Below, piece by piece: positions 7,601-14,646 of a DNA stretch of 64,000 bases (its first letter is position 1; each line of letters begins with the position of its first letter). This DNA comes from SSSZ01 sp016790965. GTDB lineage: Bacteria; Pseudomonadota; Gammaproteobacteria; Burkholderiales; Rhodocyclaceae. Location: the NCBI GenBank assembly GCA_016790965.1, contig JAEUNZ010000048.1:1-64000 (forward strand), given 5' to 3'. Below the pieces are notes generated by a model. The model ran no database searches. It was not told the DNA's origin and saw nothing but the letters and a program-made list of their open reading frames with translations. A program made the position numbers and the translations under genes.

Positions 7601-10366
7601 TTCGCCGAGGTCGGAGAATTCGGTATGGTGCTCGTAGGCATAGAAGCCGCCGACCACACGTTTTCTGTGCGAGTAATCGATGCGGCGCTTGGCGAGGATT
7701 TTCACCGCCACATCGGCCAGGGGCTTCTTGCTCGCCGTGTCGAGGACGGCTACCTCCACGCCACCCTCGCCTTTGGCGGCCACCCAGTCCTTGACCCGGA
7801 TGCCGGCGGTGACGGCGGCCGGCCACAGTTCGACGGTGCCGTGAATGGTCTGGATTTCACCGTTGGGGTCCGGGAAGGTCATTTCCGCATAGACTTCGCT
7901 CGGCCCCTTGACGCGCTCGGGCAGCGTGACGGAGAGCTTGCCGGCCCCCGCCTTGTCGAGGGTGACGGGCACCTTGTCGGAGATGAGTTGTTCGCTTTCC
8001 CGACCGTTATCCACGGCGAAGGCGCCCAGGCCCTCCTGGTCGAAATCCACCTGGAAGCGGAAGGCTTCAAAGCCCTTGAACTCCGGCCAACGCGGCCGCA
8101 GGGTCGCGGAAACCTCGGTTTCCACCCCCTTGGCGGCGCCGCCGTTGAGGAAGGAGAGGCCGAGGGCCAGCGGCACTTCCTTCGGCGCCACCTGCCGGGG
8201 CGGCACGCCCTGGATGCTGCCGGCGAAAACCGGCAGGCGGAAGTCGGAAACGCGGAACTCGCCGCTTTCCTCCCGGTTGCGGTCGCCGCCGATGAGCATG
8301 ACGATGTAGCGGCCCCGCTTGGCGGCGGCAGGGATCTTCCAGGTGTTGGTGGCGGTGCCCCGGGCATCCCAGCTGACGGGCTGGCGGAATTCGTCGCCGC
8401 TGCCGTCGTGCCGGATGAGCATTTCCGTGGGCAAGCCTTTGGCGTCCGGCGTGGCAAAGCCCCGGCTGTTGCGGTCCCGGGCGATGTGCTTCAGGGAAAC
8501 GGTTTCGCCGGTCCGGAACAGCGGGCGGTCGAGAATGCTGTGGATCTTGCGCGGCGTCGCCTCACCCCAGGTTTCGACGCCGAAGCGCCAGGGTTCTATG
8601 CCCTCCTGCCAGTCGGAACGGACGAAGCTGTAGTCGTCCCCCAGGCGGGCGCTGGCCAAGAGGAAGAAGTCGCTTTCGCAGCCCTGCTCGTCGCGCAGGC
8701 CCCGTTCGATCAGGGCGCGGCCCTGGTCGTCGGTGCGGCCACGCCAGAGTTCGCTGCCGTCGCAGCGGGAAACGCGCACCTCGGCCCCGGCCACCGGCTT
8801 GCCGCTATCCAGGGCAGTGACCCAGACGAGGCCGTTGTCGCGGCCGGTTTTGAGGTGGACGCCCAGGTTGGTCACCAGGACGGCGGTGCGCACGTACATC
8901 GGCTTGGGTGTGGCCAGCAGGGCGGCGCCAAGCAGCCGGCTCTCGATTTCGACGATGTGGTAGCCGGGCTTTTCCAGGGGAATGCCCATCACCTCGAATT
9001 CCTGGCCGGCGCCGGGCTTGGGCAGGTCGCGGCTCACCACGCCTCGGCGGTCCTTGAGGAAGGGCAGTTCCCGGGCGACCCAAGGGTCGAAGGTCTCCAC
9101 GGCGTCCTTGCCGCTGCCGCTCCTGGTGGTTTTGGTCTGCTGTTCGAACTTGGCCAAGGCACGCATGGCGGCCAGAACGTCGGCGTCGTCGGTCAGGCGC
9201 TGGTCGGCGAAGCGGTGGGCGGGCAGCTGAAGATTGCGGGTGGGCAGCGCCGTCTCCACATTGCGCAGGGTGACCGGCAGAATGCCGCCTTCCTTCAATT
9301 CGAGGATGCCGAAATCCCCCGGAAACTTGGCCAGGGGCGGCAGGGTGCCGGTCTTGACCTTCAAGGGGAAGCTGCCCGCGTTGCTCAAGGGCCGGCCGGC
9401 TTCGTCCCGCACGTCGGCGGGGATTTCCAGGCGCAGCTCGGCGTTCTGCGGGAAGGGTTTCGGGAAGACCACGCCGCTGCCAGTGTTCTGGCGGCTGCCC
9501 TGATCATCGGGGGTGGGCGTGCGAGTCCCCTCCGGCGTGACGAGGCGAATCTTGTCCAGAACCTTGCGCTCGAGCTGGGCCGAGAATTCCAGGCGCAGAT
9601 CGGAAAGGGGAGAACAGGGCTGATTGGCCCGCTCCCGCTCGCAGGAGAAGCTGGCCCTGAAGGGTTCCCGCACGGTGTAGAGAAAGCTTTCCTCCCGGGT
9701 AGCCTTGGCGCCGCTCTCGGCTTCGACCCCCTTGCCCCAGACCAGCTTCATGCGGGCGCCGGCTGGCAGCGCGGTGGTGCAGGCCAGCCCCAGGCTGCCG
9801 GGTTGGGCGGAGCGATGCACGGTGGCCAGGGCGGCATCCCGATCCTTGTCGCTCAAGAGACGGACGGGGATGCGGTTGCCCACCCCATCGGCCTCGCACC
9901 AGACGTACTTCTCCACCGACTCGCGCTTCAGGACGCCGCTGGCTTCGACGAGGAAGACCTGATCCTCTTCGATGCGGTCCCCGGGGCGCGGCATGAGGGA
10001 GCGGGGCCAGGGGCCGGGAGCGAAGAAGGCGTAGCTGGATTCGCTGCGCACGGCATCGCCGTTGCCTGCCTTGAGGCCGGGCTTCAGGCGGAAGTCGCAG
10101 CGCTCCCCTGGCTTCAGCGGGCGGTCGAGCACATAGGTCCAGCTCTTGCTGTCGCTCCAGCGGCCCTTGCCCGCCACGCCGCCGCAATCCACGTCGAAGG
10201 GCGCCAGGGCGTCGGGCTGTCCCAGGGGCACCATGTCGTCGGTGAATCGGGCGCTGGCCCGGATCTGCTGGTCGATCTGGCCCTGGGGGGAAAACTGACG
10301 CACGGCGGCGGCCTGGGCGAAGAGAGGAAGGGCGAGCAGGAGGGCGGCGAAGGCAGGGCGCAGCAT
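4694..10366 (-). CDS. Bacterial alpha-2-macroglobulin-like protein with thioester
   Basis: A very large (1890 aa) secreted protein of the bacterial alpha-2-macroglobulin family (COG2373, YfaS/YfhM type). A signal peptide (about residues 1-20, ending AQAAA) leads into macroglobulin-like beta domains, then the alpha-2-macroglobulin core. The thioester motif CLEQ lies at residues 1433-1436, in the alpha-alpha toroid domain (PFICLEQKTS). Family members trap invading proteases in the periplasm through that thioester. In Escherichia coli the gene yfhM is paired with pbpC, but no penicillin-binding protein gene flanks this one. The ATG has GGAG upstream. A Pro/Gly-rich stretch (VPPGGGGGRAP) about 240 residues before the thioester may mark a flexible bait region. 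A 1740-codon open frame on the opposite strand is only a composition shadow. Confidence 0.92.
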   Translation of the reverse strand: MLRPAFAALLLALPLFAQAAAVRQFSPQGQIDQQIRASARFTDDMVPLGQPDALAPFDVDCGGVAGKGRWSDSKSWTYVLDRPLKPGERCDFRLKPGLKAGNGDAVRSESSYAFFAPGPWPRSLMPRPGDRIEEDQVFLVEASGVLKRESVEKYVWCEADGVGNRIPVRLLSDKDRDAALATVHRSAQPGSLGLACTTALPAGARMKLVWGKGVEAESGAKATREESFLYTVREPFRASFSCERERANQPCSPLSDLRLEFSAQLERKVLDKIRLVTPEGTRTPTPDDQGSRQNTGSGVVFPKPFPQNAELRLEIPADVRDEAGRPLSNAGSFPLKVKTGTLPPLAKFPGDFGILELKEGGILPVTLRNVETALPTRNLQLPAHRFADQRLTDDADVLAAMRALAKFEQQTKTTRSGSGKDAVETFDPWVARELPFLKDRRGVVSRDLPKPGAGQEFEVMGIPLEKPGYHIVEIESRLLGAALLATPKPMYVRTAVLVTNLGVHLKTGRDNGLVWVTALDSGKPVAGAEVRVSRCDGSELWRGRTDDQGRALIERGLRDEQGCESDFFLLASARLGDDYSFVRSDWQEGIEPWRFGVETWGEATPRKIHSILDRPLFRTGETVSLKHIARDRNSRGFATPDAKGLPTEMLIRHDGSGDEFRQPVSWDARGTATNTWKIPAAAKRGRYIVMLIGGDRNREESGEFRVSDFRLPVFAGSIQGVPPRQVAPKEVPLALGLSFLNGGAAKGVETEVSATLRPRWPEFKGFEAFRFQVDFDQEGLGAFAVDNGRESEQLISDKVPVTLDKAGAGKLSVTLPERVKGPSEVYAEMTFPDPNGEIQTIHGTVELWPAAVTAGIRVKDWVAAKGEGGVEVAVLDTASKKPLADVAVKILAKRRIDYSHRKRVVGGFYAYEHHTEFSDLGELCAGRTDSRGLLLCAPKVDVAGNVYLLAEARDAQGNVARAGTSYWVAGAGDTWFTAGNQDRIDVIPEKRSYAPGEKARLQVRMPFREATALVSVEADGIIDTFVQPLSRYKPTIDLPVKSEWGPNVFVSVLAVRGRVQPVKWYSFFDWGWREPLAWFKEWWNPTQPTAMVDLAKPAYKVGLAALDVGIDGFRLKVDVAPEKADYRPRDTAKVRVKVTQPDGKPVPAGTEVALAAVDQALLELRPNESWKLLEAMLPRRGYEVQTATAQSQVIGKRHFGKKAVPPGGGGGRAPARELFDTLLLWNPRVALDDTGSATIAVPINDSLSEFKVVAVAAAGTSLFGTGSGGFRTKQDLQMISGLPPLVREKDRFAALLTLRNGTAKPMTVHVTAKTGGKALEAKDVKLEAEGAAEVAWNAEAPDNVAALDWEFEAADSASGAKDRLKITQQVAPAVPVTVQQATFARIEGKLELPAVLAANALPGRGGIEVGLSPRISTPPPGLKRFFEEYPFICLEQKTSIAVGLRDEKRWQQIVEALPTYLDGNGLARYFPSDMPGSPSLTAYLLDVSQAAGFVIPPEIAGRMEKGLLAFAEGRIKPEHWAPTNDLTARKLSALEALTRRGHKPLGVITSLDLEQPMRLPTAALIDWHLVARRLTELPDRAPRLAAAEQEIRNRLSYQGGRLAFTTEASDYWWWLMVSGDYNVFRLIEAVIDEPGWKDDLPALVQGAMLRQVRGRWVTTTANVWATIALDAFGKKFEKDPVAGTTRAVLGKGTPVSHAWSAGDTATLALPWPAKPAADDKLAISHEGSGKPWASVQVLAAVPVNAPRALGYRIKREVTPVTQKVAGKTSRGDVLRIRINVEADQDMAWVVLNDPIPAGARILGDGDGRDSHIESRNDGTRGNAWPAYVERTFSAYRAYYARVAKGNFSVEYTVRLNNAGDFALPATRVEAMYAPEVFGEVPGGRITVEKE

Positions 10367-10441
10367 GGAGGCTCCGGGGGGCGCGGGGAGACGGGAACGG
10401 AGGGAGAATTATAGCCACGGCATAGGCGCCGGGGCAGGCTT

Positions 10442-10951
10442 TCATCGGGGACGCAGCAGGGCAGCGACAGCCAGGGCGACGAAGAGCGCGATCAGGGCCC
10501 ACTTGCCCCCGGAGACCAGGCCGGCGACGAGGAAGAGGGCGTCGGCGGAGCGGTCAAGGTGCGTGGCCAGGTAATACTCAAGCCCGTTCTCCAGGGCATC
10601 GAGTCCGGCCGCCGCAGGGAGAAGCCCAGCGAAGCCGGGCCGCAGGGGGGCGGGCAGCGCGGTGGCCAGGAGGGTGCGGGTCGCCAGGCGGTGGCCGAAA
10701 AGGCCATAGGCCAGCACGAAAGCCCCGTCGATGAGCAGGTTGGCCGGTAGCAACGCGGCCCCCGTTCCCCAGCGGGTCAGAATTTCCGCGAAATCTGCCC
10801 GGCTGTAGATGAATTGCAGCGCCAGGACCGGGGGCTCCAGGGAACGCTGATGAAAGATCATGAGGCCGTAGAGCAGCACCGCGAGGGTGGCGAGCCCCCC
10901 CGGAAAGCCGGCCAGGCGGGAGCGACGCAGGGACGATGGAGGAGGGCTCAA
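10442..10951 (-). CDS. Small integral membrane protein, function unknown
   Basis: A 169-residue protein with about four hydrophobic segments (near residues 16-32, 62-86, 93-115 and 140-166). No family motif is recognised. Charged residues are few and the last residues are Arg-rich. The start is a TTG at 10951 without a clear ribosome site, so the true N-terminus is uncertain; it must lie before the first membrane segment. It is on the same strand as and 75 bases upstream of the macroglobulin gene and could be co-transcribed with it. Confidence 0.6.
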   Translation of the reverse strand: MSPPPSSLRRSRLAGFPGGLATLAVLLYGLMIFHQRSLEPPVLALQFIYSRADFAEILTRWGTGAALLPANLLIDGAFVLAYGLFGHRLATRTLLATALPAPLRPGFAGLLPAAAGLDALENGLEYYLATHLDRSADALFLVAGLVSGGKWALIALFVALAVAALLRPR

Positions 10952-11071
10952 GGGGCTAGGCCGAAGGAGGGGGTCGAGGGCGCCATTATAGGCAGCGTCC
11001 TAGAACCGCCCGGAAATTCGCCCTGCACGTCCTTGATCGGCGTCAACAAGCTCTGTTGTGGCGGCGGGAAA

Positions 11072-11092
11072 GCGAAAAATCATGATTTTCGC
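11072..11092. promoter_or_regulatory. Palindrome upstream of pqqA
   Basis: A near-perfect inverted repeat, GCGAAAA(A)TCATGATTTTCGC, stands about 140 bases before the pqqA start in otherwise GC-rich DNA. Its AT-rich centre and 21-bp size are typical of an operator for a dimeric regulator. A weaker CAACA/TGTTG repeat lies at 11044-11058. No clear -35/-10 pair was identified, so the role is inferred from position and symmetry only. Confidence 0.4.
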
Positions 11093-11234
11093 CAAGAGGG
11101 ATTCCAGAAACTCGCCAGTCCCGGCTCATGGCACGGGGGAGGGCGCCCCCAGAGCCCCGGCGCACCATGGCTTCGGGGTCGCGGCCTGCGCCGCGGTTCC
11201 CCGTTTACAACCTTTACACAACAAGGAGTACGAC

Positions 11235-11309
11235 ATGCAGTGGATTGATCCCGCCTATTGCGACATTCGTCTGGGCTTCGAAGTCACCGCCTACGTTTAC
11301 GTTCGCTAA
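11235..11309 (+). CDS. pqqA: PQQ precursor peptide PqqA
   Basis: A 24-residue peptide that begins MQWIDPAY and contains the core FEVTAY. Glu16 and Tyr20 are spaced exactly as the two residues that PqqE joins by a carbon-carbon bond during pyrroloquinoline quinone (PQQ) synthesis. A strong AAGGAG site lies 7 bases before the ATG. The peptide is at the short end of the family. A hairpin with a T run follows within 15 bases, which would let pqqA be transcribed more than the genes behind it, as expected for a substrate peptide. The gene next downstream is pqqD, not the usual pqqB. Confidence 0.93.
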   Translation: MQWIDPAYCDIRLGFEVTAYVYVR

Positions 11310-11323
11310 GGCGATGTAAGCAC

Positions 11324-11391
11324 GGCCCCGGCTCCGCCAAGCCCTCCGTTCCGTATGTTCGGCGCGGCGGGTCGGGGCCACCGGGCTTTTT
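11324..11391 (+). terminator. Attenuator-like hairpin between pqqA and pqqD
   Basis: GGCCCCG (11324-11330) can pair with CGGGGCC (11373-11379), with further GC-rich pairing inside, and CCGGGC-T5 follows to 11391. It lies in the 102-base gap between pqqA and pqqD. Partial termination or processing here would make pqqA mRNA more abundant than pqqDE mRNA. Confidence 0.5.
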
Positions 11392-11411
11392 GATTCCTGG
11401 AGATCGGATTC

Positions 11412-11705
11412 ATGACCGACACCGCAGTCCCCGCGGCCGAAGACCGGTTCGCCCTCAACCCGATGTACCTCTTCCGCTGGGAGGAGACGCAGCAGGCTTA
11501 CGTCCTCCTCTACCCGGAGGGCATCGTCAAGCTCAACGAGACCGCCGGCGAGATCATCAAGCGCTGCGATGGCCAGCGTACCGTCGCCGAAATGGTCGGC
11601 GACCTGCAACACACCTACCCCGGCGACGACCTGCGCGTGGCCGAGGGCGTCTACAAGTTTCTGGAGGTTTTCCGTGCCAAAGGATGGATCCGTCGTCAGG
11701 CTTGA
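11412..11705 (+). CDS. pqqD: PQQ peptide chaperone PqqD
   Basis: A 97-residue RiPP recognition element. PqqD binds the PqqA leader and delivers it to the radical SAM enzyme PqqE. Family features are visible: the N-terminal strand with PMYLFRWEETQQAYVLLYPEG, the segment VKLNETAGEIIKRCDG and the helical C-terminus (VAEMVGDLQ, VYKFLEVF). The ATG lies after a GGAG about ten bases away. Its 3' end overlaps the start of pqqE by 32 bases, so the two are translated together. Confidence 0.93.
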   Translation: MTDTAVPAAEDRFALNPMYLFRWEETQQAYVLLYPEGIVKLNETAGEIIKRCDGQRTVAEMVGDLQHTYPGDDLRVAEGVYKFLEVFRAKGWIRRQA

Positions 11706-12810
11706 CGGCCAGGGCAAGCCGCTGTGGCTGGTGCTCGAACTCACATACCGCTGCCCCCTGAAGTGCCCCTGGTGCAGCAACCCGGTCAATTTCGACGCCT
11801 GCGGCGGCAATGAGCTGTCCACCGAGGAGTGGAAGCGCGTTCTGAAGGAAGGCCGCCAACTGGGGGCCCTGCAACTGGGCTTCACCGGGGGCGAACCCAT
11901 GCTGCGGGACGACCTGGAAGAATTGGTCGCCGAGGCGAACCGCCTGGGCTACTACACCAATCTCATCACCTCCGGCGTGGGGGTCAATGAAACCCGCCTG
12001 GCGGCCTTGAAGGCTGCCGGCCTCAACCAGATCCAGCTTTCCATCCAGTCCAGCGACCGGGATCTCACCGACCGTCTGGTGGGGGCCCGGGCCTTCGACC
12101 TGAAGATTGAGGTGGCCAGGATGATGAAGCGCTACGGCTTCCCCATGGTGCTCAATGTGCCGGTCTTCCGCCAGAATGTGGACCAGACGGCAGAAATCCT
12201 GGCCATGGCCGAGGACATCGGCGTCGAGTACGTGGAATTCGCCAACATCCAGTACTACAACTGGGCCATGGTCAATAGGGATGAACTCCTGCCCACCCGA
12301 GAGCAGATCGAGCGCGCCGAGAAGACGGTGCAGGCGGCCCGGGAGCGGCTGGGGGACAAGATGACCATCTACTTCGTCATCCCCGATTACTACGAGGAGC
12401 GCCCCAAGGCCTGCATGAACGGCTGGGGTTCGATCCACCTCACCGTGGCTCCCGACGGCGCCGCGCTGCCCTGCCAGGAAGCCCGCCTCATCGAGGGCCT
12501 GGAGTTTCCCACCGTGCGCGAGCACTCCCTGGCCTGGCTGTGGGACGAATCGCCCACCTTCCAGAAATTCCGCGGCCAGGGCTGGATGAAGGAGCCCTGC
12601 AACTCCTGCCACGAAAAGGAAAAGGATTTCGGCGGATGTCGCTGTCAGGCTTTCCTGCTCACCGGTGACGCCTGCAACACCGACCCGGCCTGCGCCAAGT
12701 CGCCCCACCATCACCTCATCGGCGAGGCGGTGGCCAGGGCCCACGCGCCGGAGCGGGAAACGCGACCCCTCATCATGCGCACCGAAAAGGCGGCCCGCTG
12801 TGTTGAGTAG
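11674..12810 (+). CDS. pqqE: Radical SAM PqqA cross-linking enzyme PqqE
   Basis: A 378-residue radical SAM/SPASM enzyme that cleaves S-adenosylmethionine and joins Glu and Tyr of PqqA. The first [4Fe-4S] cluster motif is C27-x3-C31-x2-C34 (RCPLKCPWC), followed by the GGEP motif. The C-terminal SPASM region has the Cys series CMNGW, LPCQEA, CNSC, GGCRC and DACNTDPAC for two more clusters. The start is a GTG at 11674 with GGAGG seven bases before it, inside pqqD; this gives the usual family length. The longer frame upstream is the pqqD shadow. The gene ends with TAG at 12810, inside the small gene that starts at 12800. Confidence 0.93.
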   Translation: MPKDGSVVRLDGQGKPLWLVLELTYRCPLKCPWCSNPVNFDACGGNELSTEEWKRVLKEGRQLGALQLGFTGGEPMLRDDLEELVAEANRLGYYTNLITSGVGVNETRLAALKAAGLNQIQLSIQSSDRDLTDRLVGARAFDLKIEVARMMKRYGFPMVLNVPVFRQNVDQTAEILAMAEDIGVEYVEFANIQYYNWAMVNRDELLPTREQIERAEKTVQAARERLGDKMTIYFVIPDYYEERPKACMNGWGSIHLTVAPDGAALPCQEARLIEGLEFPTVREHSLAWLWDESPTFQKFRGQGWMKEPCNSCHEKEKDFGGCRCQAFLLTGDACNTDPACAKSPHHHLIGEAVARAHAPERETRPLIMRTEKAARCVE

Positions 12811-12901
12811 GATTCTCGACTCGTCCCTGAACGCCGTCCTCCTGGGGGTGGCGCTCACCGTGGCGCTGACCCTGCTCCTGCGTGCGGCCCAGGGGGGCTG
12901 A
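12800..12901 (+). CDS. Tiny single-pass membrane protein in the pqq operon
   Basis: A 33-residue protein from GTG 12800 (or TTG 12803): a short polar head, then one hydrophobic helix of about 20 residues (AVLLGVALTVALTLLL) and a polar RAAQGG tail. The start overlaps the end of pqqE by 11 bases. Its TGA overlaps the ATG of the next gene by one base (TGATG). This tight coupling on both sides is the main argument that it is real. It resembles the small subunits that accompany membrane oxidases. No family is recognised. Confidence 0.55.
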   Translation: MLSRILDSSLNAVLLGVALTVALTLLLRAAQGG

Positions 12902-13407
12902 TGGACGCCGCCTTCCTCGAAATCCTGGCCCGGGTGCTGCATTTTCTCGGCGCCCTGGTCTGGATCGGCCACAACTACGCCACGGCGGTGACCCGCTCCG
13001 CCTACGTGCCGCTTTCCCCGGACGATCTGGCCGATCCGGACAGTCCCCGCCAGCAGGCCCTCCTGCAAAGGGAACACGGCACCTTCCGCTACGCTTCCCT
13101 GGTCACCCTGGGCAGCGGCCTCTTCATGCTCTGGCAGCGGGGCTGGCTGGAAGGGGCGGCGACGCTCAAGGGGGATCTCGCGCCCATCGGCCTCGGCATG
13201 TGGATCGGCGTCATCATGGTCCTCAACCTCTGGTTCGTCCTCTGGCCCAATCAGAAGCGCGTCCTGGGCTTTGTCGCGGCGCCCCTGGACGTGCGTCTGC
13301 GGGCGTCGCGGCGCACCTTCCTTTCGGCCCGGGTCAATACCATGCTGTCCATTCCGGTCCTGTTCTTCATGGCGGCGGGGGCCCACGGCGCCTTCATCTT
13401 CCACTGA
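12901..13407 (+). CDS. Urate-oxidase-N-terminal-like membrane protein
   Basis: A 168-residue membrane protein with four predicted helices (about residues 6-26, 63-80, 97-120 and 143-165). The first helix has LHFLGALVWIGHNY with His14 and His24, and WFVLWPNQKRVLG follows helix 3. These resemble the membrane domain of PuuD-type urate oxidases (Urate_ox_N), where such His residues could hold heme. No catalytic urate oxidase or cytochrome c part is attached. It is coupled by a one-base overlap to the 33-residue protein. The position right behind pqqE suggests a role in membrane electron transfer linked to PQQ enzymes, but this is inference. Its stop codon is the first three bases of repeat A1. 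Confidence 0.7.
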   Translation: MDAAFLEILARVLHFLGALVWIGHNYATAVTRSAYVPLSPDDLADPDSPRQQALLQREHGTFRYASLVTLGSGLFMLWQRGWLEGAATLKGDLAPIGLGMWIGVIMVLNLWFVLWPNQKRVLGFVAAPLDVRLRASRRTFLSARVNTMLSIPVLFFMAAGAHGAFIFH

Positions 13408-13569
13408 GAGCCCGTGAAAATTTCATTCGCCCCCGCTCGTCTTGCCCCGCTGCGCCCGCTCGGCGTCGCCAATGCTCGCCGTAGCCCTAGCTATGGCTGT
13501 GCTTTGCGCCTTGATCGTGCGCACCTGGGCACGCCGCTCGGGCGCGCCCCAAAAATTCACAGCTTCTGA
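13405..13569. repeat. Inverted-repeat element, family A copy 1
   Basis: 165 bp. The left end TGAGAGCCCGTGAAAATTTC is complementary to the right end (AAAAATTCACAGCTTCTGA). The sequence is closely similar along its whole length to copy 2 at 20990. Inside is a GCCGTAGC/GCTATGGC hairpin. The element fills the complete gap between two genes: its first TGA is the stop of the upstream gene and its last A is the first base of the serC ATG. It looks like a miniature mobile element without coding capacity. Confidence 0.8.
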
Positions 13570-14633
13570 TGGCTGTGCCCCGGTACAGCTTCAGCGCGGC
13601 GGCGGGGCCCTTGCCGGCTCCCGTGGCGGCCAGGGTGGCGGAAGCCTGCCGCGATTGGCAGGGGGGCGGCTCGATCCTGGGGCTTTCCTTCGTTTCCGAA
13701 CGATTCAAGGCCCTGCAGCAGGAAACAGAGAGCGCCCTGCGCCGCCTGCTGGCAGTGCCCGAAGGGTTTCGCATTCTTTTCCTCTCCGGCGGCGCCACGG
13801 CCCAGTTCGCCGCCTTGCCCTTCAATCTTCTCGCCGGGGGAAGGGCGGTCTATCTGGATTCCGGCCATTGGTCCCGCCGTGCGCGAGACGAGGCGGCCCG
13901 CCACGGCCCGGTCATCACGCTGCCCATGGCCGGTCTTGCCGCCTACGACGGCTGGCAGGGGGTGGAGGCCCCGGCGTATTGCCACCTCACCAGCAACGAA
14001 ACTGCCGACGGCGTTCAGTGGGCCGAGGTCCCGGCCCTGCCGGTGCCCCTGGCGGTGGACATGACCTCCGATTTCCTCACCCGGCCCATCGATTTCGGCC
14101 GCGTTGCCCTGGCCTACGCCGGCACCCAGAAGAGCATCGGCGTTCCCGGCCTTACGGTGGTGATCCTGCGCGAAGACCTTCTGGGCCGCGCCGCCCCGAC
14201 CACGCCCCGGGTGCTCGACTACACCGTTCAGGCGGCTGCCGAATCCCGGGTCAATACCCCGCCGGTGTTCGCCATTTTCGTGCTCCACGCCATGCTGGGC
14301 TGGATCGCGGATCAGGGGGGCGTCGCCGCCATGGCGGCGGCCGCCCGGCGGCGCAGCGGGGCGGTCTACTGGGCGGTAGATGAGAATCCGGCCTATCGCG
14401 CCCTCGTCCCGCCGCAGCAGCGCTCACGCATCAACCCCTGTTTCCGCCTGGCGGACGAGGCGGCCACCGCCGCCTTTCTGGGGGCGGCCCAGGCCGAGGG
14501 ACTCCTGGACCTGAGGGGGCATCCCGACGTGGGGGGGGTACGGGTGAGTCTGTACAACGGTCTGCCCGACGACGCCGTGGCCGCCCTGGTGGGCTTCCTG
14601 GGCGACTACGCCAGTCTTGGAGCGGCGGCCTGA
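13569..14633 (+). CDS. serC: Phosphoserine aminotransferase
   Basis: A 354-residue class V aminotransferase that makes 3-phosphoserine from 3-phosphohydroxypyruvate and glutamate (serine synthesis, also pyridoxal phosphate synthesis). The N-terminus YSFSAAAGPLP is the SerC signature, HLTSNET and DMTSDFLTRPID form the cofactor pocket, and Lys188 in AGTQKSIG is the PLP Schiff-base lysine. The length is normal. The ATG begins on the last base of repeat A1 and has no clear ribosome site, so expression may depend on the repeat. It is followed after 13 bases by the dihydroorotate-dehydrogenase-like gene. It may be a second, diverged copy, as SerC usually sits with gyrA, pheA and aroF. Confidence 0.85.
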   Translation: MAVPRYSFSAAAGPLPAPVAARVAEACRDWQGGGSILGLSFVSERFKALQQETESALRRLLAVPEGFRILFLSGGATAQFAALPFNLLAGGRAVYLDSGHWSRRARDEAARHGPVITLPMAGLAAYDGWQGVEAPAYCHLTSNETADGVQWAEVPALPVPLAVDMTSDFLTRPIDFGRVALAYAGTQKSIGVPGLTVVILREDLLGRAAPTTPRVLDYTVQAAAESRVNTPPVFAIFVLHAMLGWIADQGGVAAMAAAARRRSGAVYWAVDENPAYRALVPPQQRSRINPCFRLADEAATAAFLGAAQAEGLLDLRGHPDVGGVRVSLYNGLPDDAVAALVGFLGDYASLGAAA

Positions 14634-14646
14634 TGGGGTTGGACTG

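Noticed and set aside
5192..10414. A 1740-codon open frame on the plus strand
   Set aside because: It is the antisense of the macroglobulin gene; its Gly/Ala/Gln/His-rich composition has no protein family character. Long antisense frames are common in high-GC DNA.
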